A DNA stretch of 64,000 nucleotides from Hexactinellida sp. DTS-2022. Its lineage: Eukaryota; Porifera; Hexactinellida. The stretch covers positions 5,602,501-5,666,500 of the forward strand of contig JAPNXP010000012.1 of NCBI GenBank assembly GCA_028753945.1. Reading direction: 5' to 3'. The position numbers and the translations under genes are program-made. Numbering within the stretch: position 1 is the stretch's first letter; every line of letters begins with the position of its first letter. The notes under the pieces are model-generated. The model ran no database searches, was not told the DNA's origin, and saw nothing but the letters and a program-made list of their open reading frames with translations. Positions 21,113 through 32,352 of the stretch are shown in pieces.

Positions 21113-23236
21113 CTATTTGTGTTGAGATTTAGTTGCGCATATATCCAACACAGTCTGTCGAGTTGGACCAGTCAAAGGCCGGCGTTTGGGCCTACCAGAG
21201 CCAGTCAGCGGCCTTCTGTAATTCAGTGAGCTCTGTTGCGTAGGGAAATACTGACTGGTGATTGGTTGGGAAAGTGGAGCGTGTGTCACACTGGATATTT
21301 CTAATTGTTTGTTCGTTTTGTTGTTTTCTGGTGTGTCCGGAATAACAATGGAAATTGGGGAATCTTTGGAAGGAGTTACGAATGGGTTGCGAGGCTTGCA
21401 AGTGGTCAGGTCACAATCTGATTTAATAGGCGTTTGTAAGCTAGCAGTTTGATTAGCTGTTGTCAAGCTATTTACAGCTGTTTGGCTAGTTTTACAATGA
21501 ATATCGGTTTTATTGTAAGTGAGAATATCTGGGGACATAACGGTGTCGTTTGCGCGGGGGTTTAAGAGGTCAGGGGAGAGTGAATACTGGAGAGGGGGGA
21601 ATAGCTGTTGAGGAGATTCTGGTGCGTCATCGGAAGAAGATTTTTGAGATTCAACACTTTCGTAAGTGTTCTGTGTATTTTGTGTATTTTGTATATTCTG
21701 TGTATTTTGTGTATTTTGTGTATTTTGTGTATTCTTAGCTGAACTAGATTGCTCCATTGTTTGGCTCTGAGATTGCATGACAACATCTCTATCGCTCTGG
21801 TATGTAACCAATTCTCGAGTAGGGAGAGAAAGAGTCTTCAGTTTCGGAATATCCGGAATGTAAACTTCTTTGGAAAAGCGGGGTTTCGCTGTGTCCCTGA
21901 TTTCAAAACTTGTCTCAGTTGGTTTAGGAAAGAACCGAGAATACACACAAGTATTCGCTGGCGTTTGTTGTTGTTTAGAAAATATATTTCTTTTCACATT
22001 CAGTGGAGCCGTTTGTGTTGGGAACTGTGGCGCCTCTTTTGGTGTATTTATAGAATAATCTTCCATCAGCTGATCGCCGTCTAACTCCAATTCCTCGCGG
22101 TTCCTTTTGTTATGTCTACTGTTTGTGGTCAGAAAACTAGTCATGGTCTTCTGGTGCTGCTCGACAACCCCAGCGGCAGTTGGAATGTTCGGTATTTTCC
22201 CGTCCTTACTAGGAGTATAGTCCCCCATTATTGAGTTAGTTATCGGATTAATATTACCACGGGCCAAGCCCTTTGCCTTAGTAGGCGTAGCCAAAAGACC
22301 CGCGAAAGATAAAGTGCTTAAATCGACCTCAGGGGGGATTGGGGTAAGGGGCAGCTGTAATTCTGTTTGGGGATCAAACACTATTTGGTACAGGAATGTC
22401 ATGTTTGCTTGCTGGAAACTATTTTCGTAGTTTTCTGGCACAGAATTCGGTTTTTCCATCCTCACAGCTGTGATGGCTTTAATCGGATCGAAACCGTATT
22501 TCCTCATCAGTTTATGCGCAGTTACCAATCCTATCCCAGGAATGCTGTCTAGATAATCACAGCCGGATAGTATGCACATGTGTCGGAATGATTCCTCAGA
22601 AAATCCCAGCATATTGTGTCCCTTAACATTGCCCACCTCGCTAAGGTTTATAAGCAACCCGTTACCAGTATCATCCATCTTAAAAAAAACCCTTTCGCAG
22701 CCAAACACTAGCAAATCCGAGTCTTCGCTAATCACCGCATAAGCCAAACCTGTCCGGACCATAAATGCAAGCTGCGCATCAGCTTCATAAGGCGCTACTA
22801 TGCACTGTATTCCCCTTTCCCTGCAAGCGTTAATTAGCTTCAGTGCAAATTCGGGTTTCACGTCTACACAGTGCTTAAAGCAATCATAGGCCTCCTTACG
22901 TTTGCCCTCTCGCAATAATTTCATTCCTTTCTCACGGAAAATGTTCCTTTGTTTCCTACGCTTTTCCTCGGTAATCTTCTTACTGGGCAAACGCGCTCCG
23001 TCGAATACGAGAATTGGAGTTACATTGTGTGACAATAGCATGTTAACTTTACGCATGCAATAGTGCACGTATCTCATTTCAGATTCCTTGCCCTCGATTA
23101 GCTCGAGGGAGCAGGAATAACAACCTTTGTGCAGCCAGCAATAGGCGTCAATAACAACAACCTGGTTTTGGAATGTGGACACGTTAGTGGGATGTTGTAT
23201 GCTCTTTAGGAACGGGAGGAGACCGGTTATACCCAT
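21113..23236 (-). CDS. EXO1: Exonuclease 1
   Basis: Nuclear 5'-3' exonuclease and flap endonuclease of the XPG/Rad2 family, acting in mismatch repair and resection of double-strand breaks. 707 residues in one exon. The N domain starts MGITGLLPFLKS, and the I domain holds VAPYEADAQLAF. Metal ligands visible: D30, D79, E151, D153, D172, D174, D227. GIGLVTAHKL at 234-243 is the helix-hairpin-helix. The C-terminal half is disordered, with an Asn-Thr-Gln tract at about 502-523 encoded by a 9-bp repeat. QKTMTSFL (362-369) resembles a PCNA box and YSRFF (ending F435-F436) an MLH1-interacting box; both are inference. Length is below human (846), mainly in the tail. Confidence 0.93.
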   Translation of the reverse strand: MGITGLLPFLKSIQHPTNVSTFQNQVVVIDAYCWLHKGCYSCSLELIEGKESEMRYVHYCMRKVNMLLSHNVTPILVFDGARLPSKKITEEKRRKQRNIFREKGMKLLREGKRKEAYDCFKHCVDVKPEFALKLINACRERGIQCIVAPYEADAQLAFMVRTGLAYAVISEDSDLLVFGCERVFFKMDDTGNGLLINLSEVGNVKGHNMLGFSEESFRHMCILSGCDYLDSIPGIGLVTAHKLMRKYGFDPIKAITAVRMEKPNSVPENYENSFQQANMTFLYQIVFDPQTELQLPLTPIPPEVDLSTLSFAGLLATPTKAKGLARGNINPITNSIMGDYTPSKDGKIPNIPTAAGVVEQHQKTMTSFLTTNSRHNKRNREELELDGDQLMEDYSINTPKEAPQFPTQTAPLNVKRNIFSKQQQTPANTCVYSRFFPKPTETSFEIRDTAKPRFSKEVYIPDIPKLKTLSLPTRELVTYQSDRDVVMQSQSQTMEQSSSAKNTQNTQNTQNTQNIQNTQNTQNTYESVESQKSSSDDAPESPQQLFPPLQYSLSPDLLNPRANDTVMSPDILTYNKTDIHCKTSQTAVNSLTTANQTASLQTPIKSDCDLTTCKPRNPFVTPSKDSPISIVIPDTPENNKTNKQLEISSVTHAPLSQPITSQYFPTQQSSLNYRRPLTGSGRPKRRPLTGPTRQTVLDICATKSQHK

Positions 23237-23447
23237 TGCTACTAATTATAGGATACAGGCAAAAGTGAGAGCATATTTGCGTTCATATATCGAGTGATAT
23301 TATAATGTTATGAAAAATTGACTGACACTTTGTTCAGTCATAGGAACAGAGGAACCCCTTATACATTGCTAGTATAATATGCCAGCTTATATATAGTCCT
23401 AGCTGCAAAGTTAAGGGTATATACCTTCGGTGAGGATGCAATGGTTT

Positions 23448-23481
23448 CAGTATTTAGATAGTGCTCTCTATCTAAATACTG
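23448..23481. repeat. Perfect 14-bp inverted repeat
   Basis: CAGTATTTAGATAG and its exact complement flank a TGCTCT loop. Confidence 0.7.
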
Positions 23482-23536
23482 TTTCAGTTAAATTTCTGCT
23501 CATTCTATATTCGAAACTGTAGCTATTAGCTATTTT

Positions 23537-23635
23537 TACTGTGCCGACTATACTATAGTATAGTGGCCCAGTTCTAATCTTAGTGCTTTGGTTACCGATT
23601 ATTATTCTTCCGTAGCCACTCCACAGAACAGAGTT
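23537..23635. repeat. Palindrome-bearing interspersed repeat
   Basis: Begins CTGTGCCGACTATACTATAGTATAGT, that is, a CTGTGCCG lead then the 18-bp palindrome. Oppositely oriented copies occur in the TRAF-like array at about 28271, 34693 and 38591, with fragments at 4972 and 55858. Confidence 0.6.
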
Positions 23636-23971
23636 TAATTAACTAAGAGCCAAAATTTTCAGAATGTGTCTCATGGTGTACAGATGTGCACCTGGGGTAA
23701 CGATTTTTTATTACATTTTTTTGGACACATTTTTGCACCTGTTTAATATTGAAACAGGAACAAAAATAGTACCCGAAAATTAAATTTATATGCATTCGAT
23801 AGAGAATTAAATTCTACACCTTTTCACAGTGCACGAATTTTCAAATTGCGCTTTGTTTGTGCCACAATTGAGTTGAAAATTTCCTTTGTTTACTAGCACT
23901 TCAGTTCAATTAAAAGTGTTAAATCTAATTCTATTGTTTCAACTTGTGATAATTATATTGATTCAACGGTA

Positions 23972-24181
23972 ATGCGGAAATGGTTCGAATTTTTCAAAAT
24001 AGGAAATAGTTCGAACAAAAAAGGAAATAGTTCGAATTTCATTTTTGTATTGTTGGACCATGGATTCAAGCCGGGATTTTCTCATATCCATGGTGCAGCA
24101 ACACTAAAAAATTCGAACAATTTCCGGTTTTGGTTTTTCGAACAATTTCCGGGTTTGGTTTTTCGAACCATTTCCAGCATA
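23972..24181. mobile_element. Foldback element with sub-repeats in the arms
   Basis: The left arm repeats GGAAATGGTTCGAA-type units three times, and the right arm has the same units inverted (TTCGAACAATTTCC). The loop contains CCATGGATTCAAGCC and its near-complement. Confidence 0.55.
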
Positions 24182-24435
24182 CCGTTGTTGTGAAATCGAG
24201 TGGGCTTCTATTTTCCAATTGAAAACTAAGATTCTACATTCCATAACAACGACGGATTATGTGATTATATATATTTCTGCTTAGAATATTCTTGCACAAT
24301 GGATACATGACATATGTAATTCTAATTAATTCGCTCTGTGTTTAACTTATAGAGACGGTTCCAATTAGATTATTGGGGTTATCGAGTGTGCAGAATTCAA
24401 ATATGATAGTGAAATTAAATTTAAATTGCTCTAAT

Positions 24436-24493
24436 AGAGCTATCTTATATGTAGACTGTCTAGATCTAGACGGTCTACATATAAGATAGCTCT
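24436..24493. repeat. 58-bp near-perfect palindrome
   Basis: AGAGCTATCTTATATGTAGA and the following bases read the same on both strands, with one mismatch pair around a central CTAGATCTAG. The ends match the MITE of 15549-15693. Confidence 0.75.
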
Positions 24494-24510
24494 TAATGAT
24501 AATTGCAAAT

Positions 24511-24772
24511 ACCGTATTTATTCGAATAGTAGCCTAGGCGATTATTGTTTTTAGGCCATTTTCTGGCCAATAATTTTTGTGACTTTTCGAAAATATCACA
24601 TGTTGATACAATTTATTTAGTATAAATCAGTTGATAATCGTATTGCGACTAATATTTGATGAATAAATTTACTCAGGGCACTGGTAGTAAATTTTTATTT
24701 GCTATTTTGGGAGGGCTATTATTGGAGGTAGGCGATTATTCGAATAGGGGCTACTATTAGAGTATATACGGT
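24511..24772. mobile_element. MITE with ACCGTAT ends
   Basis: ACCGTATTTATTCGAATAG at the left pairs with the right end, which carries CTACTATTAGAG and then ATACGGT. Flanking AATTGCAAA and AATTGAACT could be a decayed 9-bp duplication. Interior has GGCGATTATT near both ends. Confidence 0.55.
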
Positions 24773-25220
24773 AATTGAACTTAATTTATTTGCTGTACAT
24801 AATAATGGTGTTAAATTATCAATAAATCAATTAAATATTTAGACTAATTAGCCAAAGTTGATTAAACTCAAAGAGTATACAAGATAGAGACAAACTTCCA
24901 ATTTAGATATTGATCCTTATGCCACGTACCACCTATACAAATGGGTCTTGACACCTTGAGGTGTTGATGACATCGTAAAAAAATGTGTTTTCACAATTTT
25001 GTGAATTATATAATCAAATGGGTCGGTTGGTTTTGGGTGATCACCCAACACGCACATAAAAAATGCTGACTCATCACTTATTATATTCTACTGAAACTTG
25101 AATATCTCTCAAATTAAGTGAGCTAAATGGAAACTACCACCACTCTAAGGGTCGTAGCCTTCTGAAACACCTTTCTGAAATAAATTAACACCTTTATAGT
25201 GATGATGACTTGGCGAAAAA

Positions 25221-25344
25221 AAATCCAAAATTGCAGCCTGTGCCGACAGCATGTTCCATTGGAGGCACTATCAATAAACCACCATCAAAATATAGTGCCA
25301 CCCAAGGAACATGCGTCGGCACAGGCTGCAATTTTGGATTTTTT
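25221..25344. mobile_element. Palindromic element, family R (first copy)
   Basis: About 50-bp arms (ATCCAAAATTGCAGCCTGTG and on through CCGACAGCATG) with a short loop; the DNA would fold into a single long hairpin. Related copies punctuate the array downstream. The remaining parts of 23237-26300 show no gene. Confidence 0.7.
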
Positions 25345-26046
25345 AGTCTGCTAATGTCTATTAAGCTCTATGCATAAGAATTCATATATAACCAAAAGTT
25401 ATGTAGGAGCTTGTATACTCAATAGGCTTCTGTTTTATTCAATTCAAGTTTGTACAGTAAATATACTATGTTAACTATCCTGTAAAGCACGAACTAAGAT
25501 ATATTCTATATACATATTACATACTTATGATATTTGACCCTTGGAGATTATCTCACTCGAAAAATGTATAATATTTTGACCTTCTCCAAAGTTTCAAAGG
25601 ATGGAATAATATGAGTTCTTATTGAATATATAATCGGATGCTTCACAGGATAGATCTATATGCCTACTTATCGCAGCAACTTAGTTTTGTTGATTCGGAA
25701 TCGAATTGATTTCTCAAGGCCCTACTTAAAATTAATTTTGCTGAAAATTACCACTAAAATCTGCATGAACGGAATTCTAACATTAATTAATGACTATATA
25801 GGATCGAATTTTAAAAGTTCTGTAATATGAAAACTAGCGATGCGTTAGTCCTGAAACTTGCTCTACAACAAAATATAGCATTTTAACAGTATATTAAGGT
25901 GAGTCACAGGATTAACAATTATAGTTGCCAGAGTAATGTATAATATTATTGTAGCCAGAGGAATAATAAGGGCTGTTTAGTAAGTTGCAGTAATGTCACT
26001 TATAGTACATAATATTATATCACTAACTGTAACTTATATAATCGCT

Positions 26047-26232
26047 AGTCAGGTTCGATTATTATTAACATTCAAGGGAACAAAGATGTGTTAATAATAG
26101 ACTTCATAATAAGCGAACTCAAGTTAATTAATACGGGACCATAATGGGATGGGACCATAGGGTTTGTTCGTAATAAAAAGTTTTTAATATCAAGTAGACT
26201 AAAAATTGTTCACAATAAACAGACCTTGACTG
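26047..26232. mobile_element. P4 MITE immediately upstream of the array
   Basis: TAGTCAGGTTCGATTATT to CAGACCTTGACTGATA. It replaces most of the 5' flank that the other array members share, leaving only AGAAAGTATAAGG and the leader before the first gene. Confidence 0.55.
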
Positions 26233-26300
26233 ATAGTAAAGTAGAAAGTATAAGGTTACACTTGTGGGAGAATACAACTGGCACAGTCAACTAACAACTA

Positions 26301-27662
26301 ATGGCAGAGAGGAACCCCCGAATCCCTCACTCCATACAGTCTCTGCTGTACGTGGAGAGGGGAGGGAAGTACTGTGGGTACAAACTGGGACTAATTAGTG
26401 ATACAATAAGTTCTGATTTGAAAGAATTCCTGATTTGTTCAGAATGCAAGGGGATAAGCAGAAGCGCTAGACAAGTGGGAGCAAATACAGTTTGTGAAGT
26501 GTGTGTCACTGTAAGAGATAAATCTGTTGACGAGAGAGTTGAAAATAAAGTGAAATCTCTAAACTCAAAGTGTCCTCTGTCGGGAAATGACTGTAACTGG
26601 TTAGGAGTGATAGGGGAGATTGAAGAACACATGCTCGTTTGTTCAAAACTGGTGATACAATGTGAGCTGGAATGTGGCGTTGTATTTGAGAGAGAAAACA
26701 CAGAAGTACACAACAAGGAAGTATGTCCACTGAGAACGAAAGAGTGTGAATATTGCAAACAACAAGTACAAGTAAATAAAGTAAATAACCACAAAAGTAA
26801 GTGTACGAATCATCCTGACACAGAAATACCATGCCCTTATAAGGAGTTAGGCTGTGACGCAATAGTACTAAGGAAGAATAAGGACATACATCTAGCAGAG
26901 AATATGATTGGTCACCAGAAGCTAATGCTAGATCAGCTGAATCAGCTGAGAAATAGAAACCAACAGCTGGAACAACAACAGAACAATCTGAATGAAGAGC
27001 AGAGGAATAAGTACCACCAACAGGAAATGGTCAGCAATCAACATAAAGATAGGATGGGGATAATTGAGGCATCAGCAACAAATAAAAAGGAAAAAGATAA
27101 ACGTATAAGGAAGGTGTGGGTCATAATAGAACTGGTTCTAGCAGGAATAGCAGTTGTGCTGGCAGCTATAATAGGAATATCTGTAGCTGCAAGCTTTGCT
27201 AATGGGATTCAATACAATTCAGAGCAAATACAGTCTTTAAAAGAAAGCACAAGTCACATTAGTGAATACATATCAGAAAGAGGAAAGGTTCTACCGGGAA
27301 TAGAATGGATACATGGCTTGGAAGAGACAGGTTATGTCAACGGACCCAGCTTCTATCTGAAAGAGTGCAACCTGAGACTAGGAGGATACGTATATAGTGG
27401 TGTTAGTGCATATTACTATATACAAAGATTGAATGGGAAGTATGATGACTCCATCAGTAGCTGCACCATAACATATATCTCTTTTACACATGGGTACGCT
27501 GATGAAATTGAACCCATAGACGACTATTCAAGTGCTACGAAGCGAACCCTTACAGTTGGCGACATTACCCTTATTCAACATATAAACTGGAGGTCATCGA
27601 GTAGAGAAGTAATAATAAGAGCATATATCGACACAAAAGTGAAGTTAGCTGCAGTTAGTTAA
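26301..27662 (+). CDS. TRAF-type zinc-finger membrane protein, array gene 1 (no stalk repeats)
   Basis: 453 residues. Order: Cys-rich RING-like remnant (C46, C49, C65, C68); TRAF-type fingers from about 91 to 205 (CPLSGNDCNWLGV...H110...C114, then C121/C125, CPL, CEYC, CPYKELGCD); Gln/Asn-rich coiled coil 205-250; basic stretch NKKEKDKRIRK; one membrane helix 273-298; short linker; C-terminal domain 330-453 with GIEWIHG, FYLKECNLRL, YYYIQRLNGKYDDSI. That last pattern resembles the MATH/TRAF-C fold (inference). Basic residues before the helix suggest the fingers are cytoplasmic and the C-terminus external. A 5'-leader deletion removes the upstream mini-ORF found in genes 2-7. A tail deletion replaces the usual end DAEVD with KLAAVS. 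AATAAA follows at about 27705. Function unknown. Confidence 0.8.
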   Translation: MAERNPRIPHSIQSLLYVERGGKYCGYKLGLISDTISSDLKEFLICSECKGISRSARQVGANTVCEVCVTVRDKSVDERVENKVKSLNSKCPLSGNDCNWLGVIGEIEEHMLVCSKLVIQCELECGVVFERENTEVHNKEVCPLRTKECEYCKQQVQVNKVNNHKSKCTNHPDTEIPCPYKELGCDAIVLRKNKDIHLAENMIGHQKLMLDQLNQLRNRNQQLEQQQNNLNEEQRNKYHQQEMVSNQHKDRMGIIEASATNKKEKDKRIRKVWVIIELVLAGIAVVLAAIIGISVAASFANGIQYNSEQIQSLKESTSHISEYISERGKVLPGIEWIHGLEETGYVNGPSFYLKECNLRLGGYVYSGVSAYYYIQRLNGKYDDSISSCTITYISFTHGYADEIEPIDDYSSATKRTLTVGDITLIQHINWRSSSREVIIRAYIDTKVKLAAVS

Positions 27663-28087
27663 CATCATTGGTATAGGGCCCTGATTTGTGTGTAAGTTGA
27701 TAATAAAATAAATATGTTAAACGGTCTAGGGGTTATAACTTATATAACTTATAATGGTTGTTACAACAATAACACACTACTATAGATGAAGCAAGCTTGC
27801 TACATATAAATTCAACCCCATGGTATATTAATATGAGACAGAAAACCCTCGCAAATCCGAACGGGAGATCCCAAAATATTTTTTGAAAAAATAACTCTAA
27901 GACAAGTATTTTAGGTAGGATACTATATGTTTTGTTTGAATTAAAAAGGTTTGGACAAGTTTGGTACGGATTATCGGGGTCTCATTTACATGTGCATATA
28001 GAAAATGTATTACTTCACTAATCGGAACAGAATCTTTTGAATCGGAACATCTTTGTTCTGTATAAGGTTATTTTTCGTTACATAAAT

Positions 28088-28216
28088 TAAAAAATCCAAA
28101 ATTGCAGCCTGTGCCGACGCATGTTCCTTTGGTGGCACTATATTTTGGTGGTGGTCTATTGATAGTGCCTCCAATGGAACATGCTGTCGACACAGGCTGC
28201 AATTTTGGATATTTTT
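28088..28216. mobile_element. Palindromic element, family R
   Basis: Reads opposite to the copy at 25221. Arms share TGCAGCCTGTGCCGAC. Followed by the array-specific segment 28271-28640 (palindrome repeat and GGGCGCCTACC block) that recurs after genes 3, 4 and 5. Confidence 0.65.
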
Positions 28217-28806
28217 CGCCATGTCATGAACGTCACATGGTGTTACACCCATTTATCAATTTGTATAAAACTCTATTCTGTGGAGGATCTACGGACAAAT
28301 AATAACCAAAGCACTAAGATTAGAACAGGCCACTATACTATAGTATAGTCGGCACAATAATAATTACAATACGTATAACTGTGTACTATATATACAAAGT
28401 CCTGTGGTCATAAAAGTTAATTATCTTAACAAGTGTTCTCTGTGTAAAGAGACAAGTTATAGCGAGATATGGGAACATAAAGAATAGCTGTATACATGTT
28501 AATGTATAATTGAAATAGGAAGGCAGTGTACTCCAGGGATGATAAAGGGGCTGTTAAGTAGAGCGCCATAATTGGAACCAAAGATATATGAATGCGTTTC
28601 AGAGGGCGCCTACCTAATTAGAGGCTCCCAGGTAAGTTCATGCAGAGCAATATAAATAGATAGATAGACACATGGCACTACTGACAACAAATACATATTC
28701 TAGTTAATAGTCCGCTTAGTACTGTGTAATATAGACACTAAAAATAGAATATGTGCAACTTGGGAGCCAAGGTACGTAATAAACATCTTCATAGTGATGA
28801 CGTGAC

Positions 28807-28942
28807 GAAAAATCTAAAATAACAGCTGTGCCGACAGCATTTCTTTTGGAGGCACTACCAATCAAACCACCACCAAAATATAGCGCCTCAAAACTTAGTC
28901 CAAAGGAACATACTGTCGGCACAGCGGTTATTTCAGATTTTT
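28807..28942. mobile_element. Palindromic element, family R variant
   Basis: Variant with arms AAATCTAAAATAACAGCTGT and complement, sharing the inner GTGCCGACAGCAT. The same variant precedes genes 3, 4 and 6. Confidence 0.65.
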
Positions 28943-29024
28943 AATATATGCGAGGCCTTCAGTCTCGGTCGCCTTGCGACGGAGTATTTTGGGAGCCAAA
29001 GTATGTCAACTAATTAATGAATAC

Positions 29025-29326
29025 TATTAACTAACTAAAGATTAACCTTCTGAGTAATAAATTGTTTGATTAATTCGCTGCATTACTCTCATCAATATTC
29101 CATGCATTATGCAGATATATAGGTCAGTAAATCGTGTAATATATAGATAGATATATAATTCATAATTGTTATCTGGTAATATGTAAGTATACTTAAAATA
29201 GAAAGTATAAGGTTACACTTGTGGGAGAATACAACTGGTACAGTCAGTATAAGGCACTTAGCTTATGCATACAGGGCATTGAGAAGTTATCACAGTTAAC
29301 CAGATTCAAGAAACAACTAACAACTA
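29025..29326 (+). promoter_or_regulatory. Conserved 5' flank and leader of array gene 2
   Basis: About 300 bp strongly conserved before genes 2, 3, 4, 6 and 7. TATAAGG at 29206-29212 is a candidate TATA-like element, followed by GTTACACTTGTGGGAG. A five-codon upstream ORF (Met-His-Thr-Gly-His-stop, 29265-29282) lies 44 bases before the main ATG. Confidence 0.5.
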
Positions 29327-30994
29327 ATGGCAGAGAGGAACCCCCGAATCCCTCACTCCGTACAGTCTCTGCTGTACGTGGAGAGGAGAGGGAAGTACTG
29401 TGGGTACAAACTGGAGCTAATCAGTGATACAATAAGTTCTGATTTGAAAGAATTCCTGATTTGTTCAGAATGCAAGGGGATAAGTAGAATGGCTAGACAA
29501 GTGGGAGCAAATACAGTTTGTGAAGTGTGCGTCACTGTTAGAGAAAGATACGTTGATGAGAAAGTTGAAAATAAAGTGAAATCTCTAAACTCAAAATGTC
29601 CTTTAACAGAAAATGGCTGTAGCTGGTTAGGAGTGATTGAAGAACACATGCTTGTTTGTTCAAAACTGGTGATACAATGTCATTTGGAATGTGGCATGGC
29701 ATTTGAGAGAGAAAACACAGAAGAACACAACAAAGAGGAATGTCCACTGAGAATCATAGAATGCCAATATTGCAGAATAGAAATACAAGTAAGAGAAGAG
29801 AACTATCACATAGGGGAGTGTACGAATCATCCAGACACAGAAATAGCATGCCCTTATAAGGAGTTAGGCTGTGACGAAATAGTCCTAAGGAAGAATAAGG
29901 ACATACACCTAGCAGAGAATACGATTGGTCACCAGAAGTTAATGCTAAATCAATTGAGTCAGCTGAGAAATAGGAACCGACAGCTGGAGCAACTCAATGA
30001 AGAACAGAAAAATAAGAACCTGCAACAGGAAATGGTCAGCAATCAACTAGAAAGAGTCAACAAAGAACAAGAAAGAGTCAACAAACAACATAAAGATAGG
30101 ATTGGGATAATTGAGGCATCAGAAACAAATAAAAAGGGGAAAGATAATCGTACAAGGAAGGTGTGGGTCATAATAGAACTGGTTCTAGCAGGAATAGCAG
30201 TTGTGCTGGCAGCTATAATAGGAATATCTGTAGCTACAAGCTTTGCTAATGGAATTCAATACAACTTAGAGCAAATACAGGGCAATTCAGAACAAACAAA
30301 CTCCAATTTGCAGAAAATAGAGGCCAATTCAAGGGAAACAAACTCCAATTTACAGAAAATACAGGCCAATTCACAGCAAACAAACTCCAATTTGCAGAAA
30401 ATAGAGGCCAATTTAAGGGAAACAAACTCCAATTCAGAGCAAATACAGTCCAATTCAAGGAAAACAAACTCTAATTTACTGAAAATACAGTCCAATTTAA
30501 GGGAAACAAACTCCTATTCAGAGCAAATAGAGGCCAATTCAAGGGAAACAAACTCCAACTTAGAGCAAATACAGGCCATAAAAGAAAGCACAAGTCACAT
30601 CAGTGAATACAAATCAGAAAGAGGAAAGGTTCTACCGGGAATAGAATGGATACATGGCTTTGAGGAGACAGGTTCTATCTACGGACCCAGTTTCTATCTG
30701 AAACGGTGCAACCTGAGACTCAAAGCAAACGTATATAGTCATGGTGCTGCATTTTACTATATAGAAAGATTGAATGGGAAGAATGATAACTCAATCAGTA
30801 GCTGCACCATAAGTTATATCTATTTTACATATGGGTACACTAATGAAATTGAACCCATAAACGACGATTCAAGTGCTACGAATAGAATCCTGACAGTTGG
30901 CCACAGTTCCAGTTCCTATTTTTATTATAGATACTGGGGATCATCGAGTAGAGAAGTAATAATAAGAGCCTATTTCGACGCAGAAGTGGATTGA
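29327..30994 (+). CDS. TRAF-type zinc-finger membrane protein, array gene 2 (7 stalk repeats)
   Basis: 555 residues. Finger region as in gene 1 but three residues shorter after GVI (GEI missing), which removes one spacing position before H and C. An extra ERVNKEQERVNKQ stretch lengthens the coiled coil. Membrane helix at about 280-304. The stalk at 30269-30562 has seven 42-bp units with consensus QKIQANSRETNSNL; 14 residues equals two heptads, with Ile, Ser, Thr and Leu in the core positions. The C-terminal domain ends FDAEVD. The last four stalk units match those of gene 4 almost exactly. AATAAA at about 31072. Confidence 0.8.
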   Translation: MAERNPRIPHSVQSLLYVERRGKYCGYKLELISDTISSDLKEFLICSECKGISRMARQVGANTVCEVCVTVRERYVDEKVENKVKSLNSKCPLTENGCSWLGVIEEHMLVCSKLVIQCHLECGMAFERENTEEHNKEECPLRIIECQYCRIEIQVREENYHIGECTNHPDTEIACPYKELGCDEIVLRKNKDIHLAENTIGHQKLMLNQLSQLRNRNRQLEQLNEEQKNKNLQQEMVSNQLERVNKEQERVNKQHKDRIGIIEASETNKKGKDNRTRKVWVIIELVLAGIAVVLAAIIGISVATSFANGIQYNLEQIQGNSEQTNSNLQKIEANSRETNSNLQKIQANSQQTNSNLQKIEANLRETNSNSEQIQSNSRKTNSNLLKIQSNLRETNSYSEQIEANSRETNSNLEQIQAIKESTSHISEYKSERGKVLPGIEWIHGFEETGSIYGPSFYLKRCNLRLKANVYSHGAAFYYIERLNGKNDNSISSCTISYIYFTYGYTNEIEPINDDSSATNRILTVGHSSSSYFYYRYWGSSSREVIIRAYFDAEVD

Positions 30995-31140
30995 ATTGTT
31001 TATAAATAAGTTAGCTGTAGTTAGCATGATTAGCATAGGGCCATGATTTGTGTGTAAGTTGATAAGAAAATAAACAAAACATGTTAAAGGGTCTAGGGAT
31101 ATCAAAGGAATAGCCATAATGGTTGTTACAACAATGACAC

Positions 31141-31283
31141 AGGAGCACGGGCGTCGCACGGCTCTGAAAAATCTTCGGCCAAAAAGTTAAAGTGGTCCGG
31201 CCAAAACCGGACCGTCCGATATAATATAGTAGAATATATGAAAACTGGTCCAGCCTGACCGCGTGCTACGCCTATGAAGAGTA
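31141..31283. mobile_element. Interspersed element with GGGCGTCGCACGG end
   Basis: GGGCGTCGCACGG at the left and GCTACGCCTATG at the right; the sister copy is at 52686-52799. The interior has GGTCCGGCCAAAACCGGACC. No coding capacity. Confidence 0.55.
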
Positions 31284-31832
31284 TAGATGAAGCAAGCCTG
31301 CTACATATAAGTTCAAACCCTTGGCATATTAATATGTATACAGTAAACCTTCGCTAATCCGAACAGGAAATCCCAAATATGTTTCGCAAAAATAAATCTC
31401 AGACAAGTATTTTAGTATTTTTTTTTCAAGTATCCAAGTATGTAATGTTGCCCTTAACAGTGGAAGCCCCTGATACCATGGCTAGTATAATATGGTAACT
31501 TATATATAATCCTAATTACAAGTGTAACAGTAGTATAGGGTGAAGTGTTGGTCAAGTTTGTTAAAAGGTAGTCAAGAGGTCTGTCAATCGGATTAACAAT
31601 TCTAGTTGTCAGAGTAATGTATAATACGAGCCCTTCAGTTTCGATCGCTTTGCGACCTTTGTTCGTTCGTGTTATTAAACGCAAAATAATTAACGGCCTT
31701 ACCCAACTAAAACCACTCTCAGAAGTTCTACCTGTGACTTATAACTTATACGAAGTTAATTCAGTTCAGTATGTTGCTACTTGGGTGCCAAGGTACGACA
31801 ATAAATATCTCTATAGTGATGATGACGTGACG

Positions 31833-31956
31833 AAAAATTTAAAATAACAGCTGTGCCGACAGCATTTCTTTTGGAGGCACGACCAATCAACCAAACACCA
31901 AAATGTAGTGCCTCTAAAGGAACATACTGTCGGCACAGCTGATATTTCAGATTTTT
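31833..31956. mobile_element. Palindromic element, family R variant
   Basis: Same arms as 28807. Upstream, 31434-31640 is shared with 42340-42540 before gene 6, marking genes 3 and 6 as carrying the same 5' flank type. Confidence 0.65.
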
Positions 31957-32039
31957 ATGCGCGGCCTTCGGTCTCAGTCGCTTTCCGACGGATCGGTGCT
32001 ACACACCAAGTATTTTGGGAGCCAAGATATGTAAACTAA

Positions 32040-32352
32040 CTAATTAATGCTATTAACTAACCAATGGTTTAACTTCTGCGTAATAAATTGTTTGATTAAT
32101 TCGCTGCATTACTCTCATCAATATGTCATTTATTATGCAGAAGATACAGGTCAGTAAATCGTGTAATAAATAGATAGATATATAATTCATAATTGCTTTT
32201 GGTAATATGTAAGTATACATAAAATAGAACGTATAAGGTTACACTTGTGGGAGAATACAACTGGTACAGTCAGTATAAGGCACTCAGCTTATGCATACAG
32301 GGCATTGAGAAGTTATCACAGTTAACCAGATTCAAGAAACAACTAACAACTA
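32040..32352 (+). promoter_or_regulatory. Conserved 5' flank and leader of array gene 3
   Basis: Upstream mini-ORF at 32291-32308; TATAAGG at about 32232. Confidence 0.45.

Noticed and set aside
26270-29326. Leader difference between array gene 1 and the others as a spliced intron
   Set aside because: The missing segment begins GTATAAGG but ends AAACA, not AG, so it is a deletion and not a retroposed, spliced copy.
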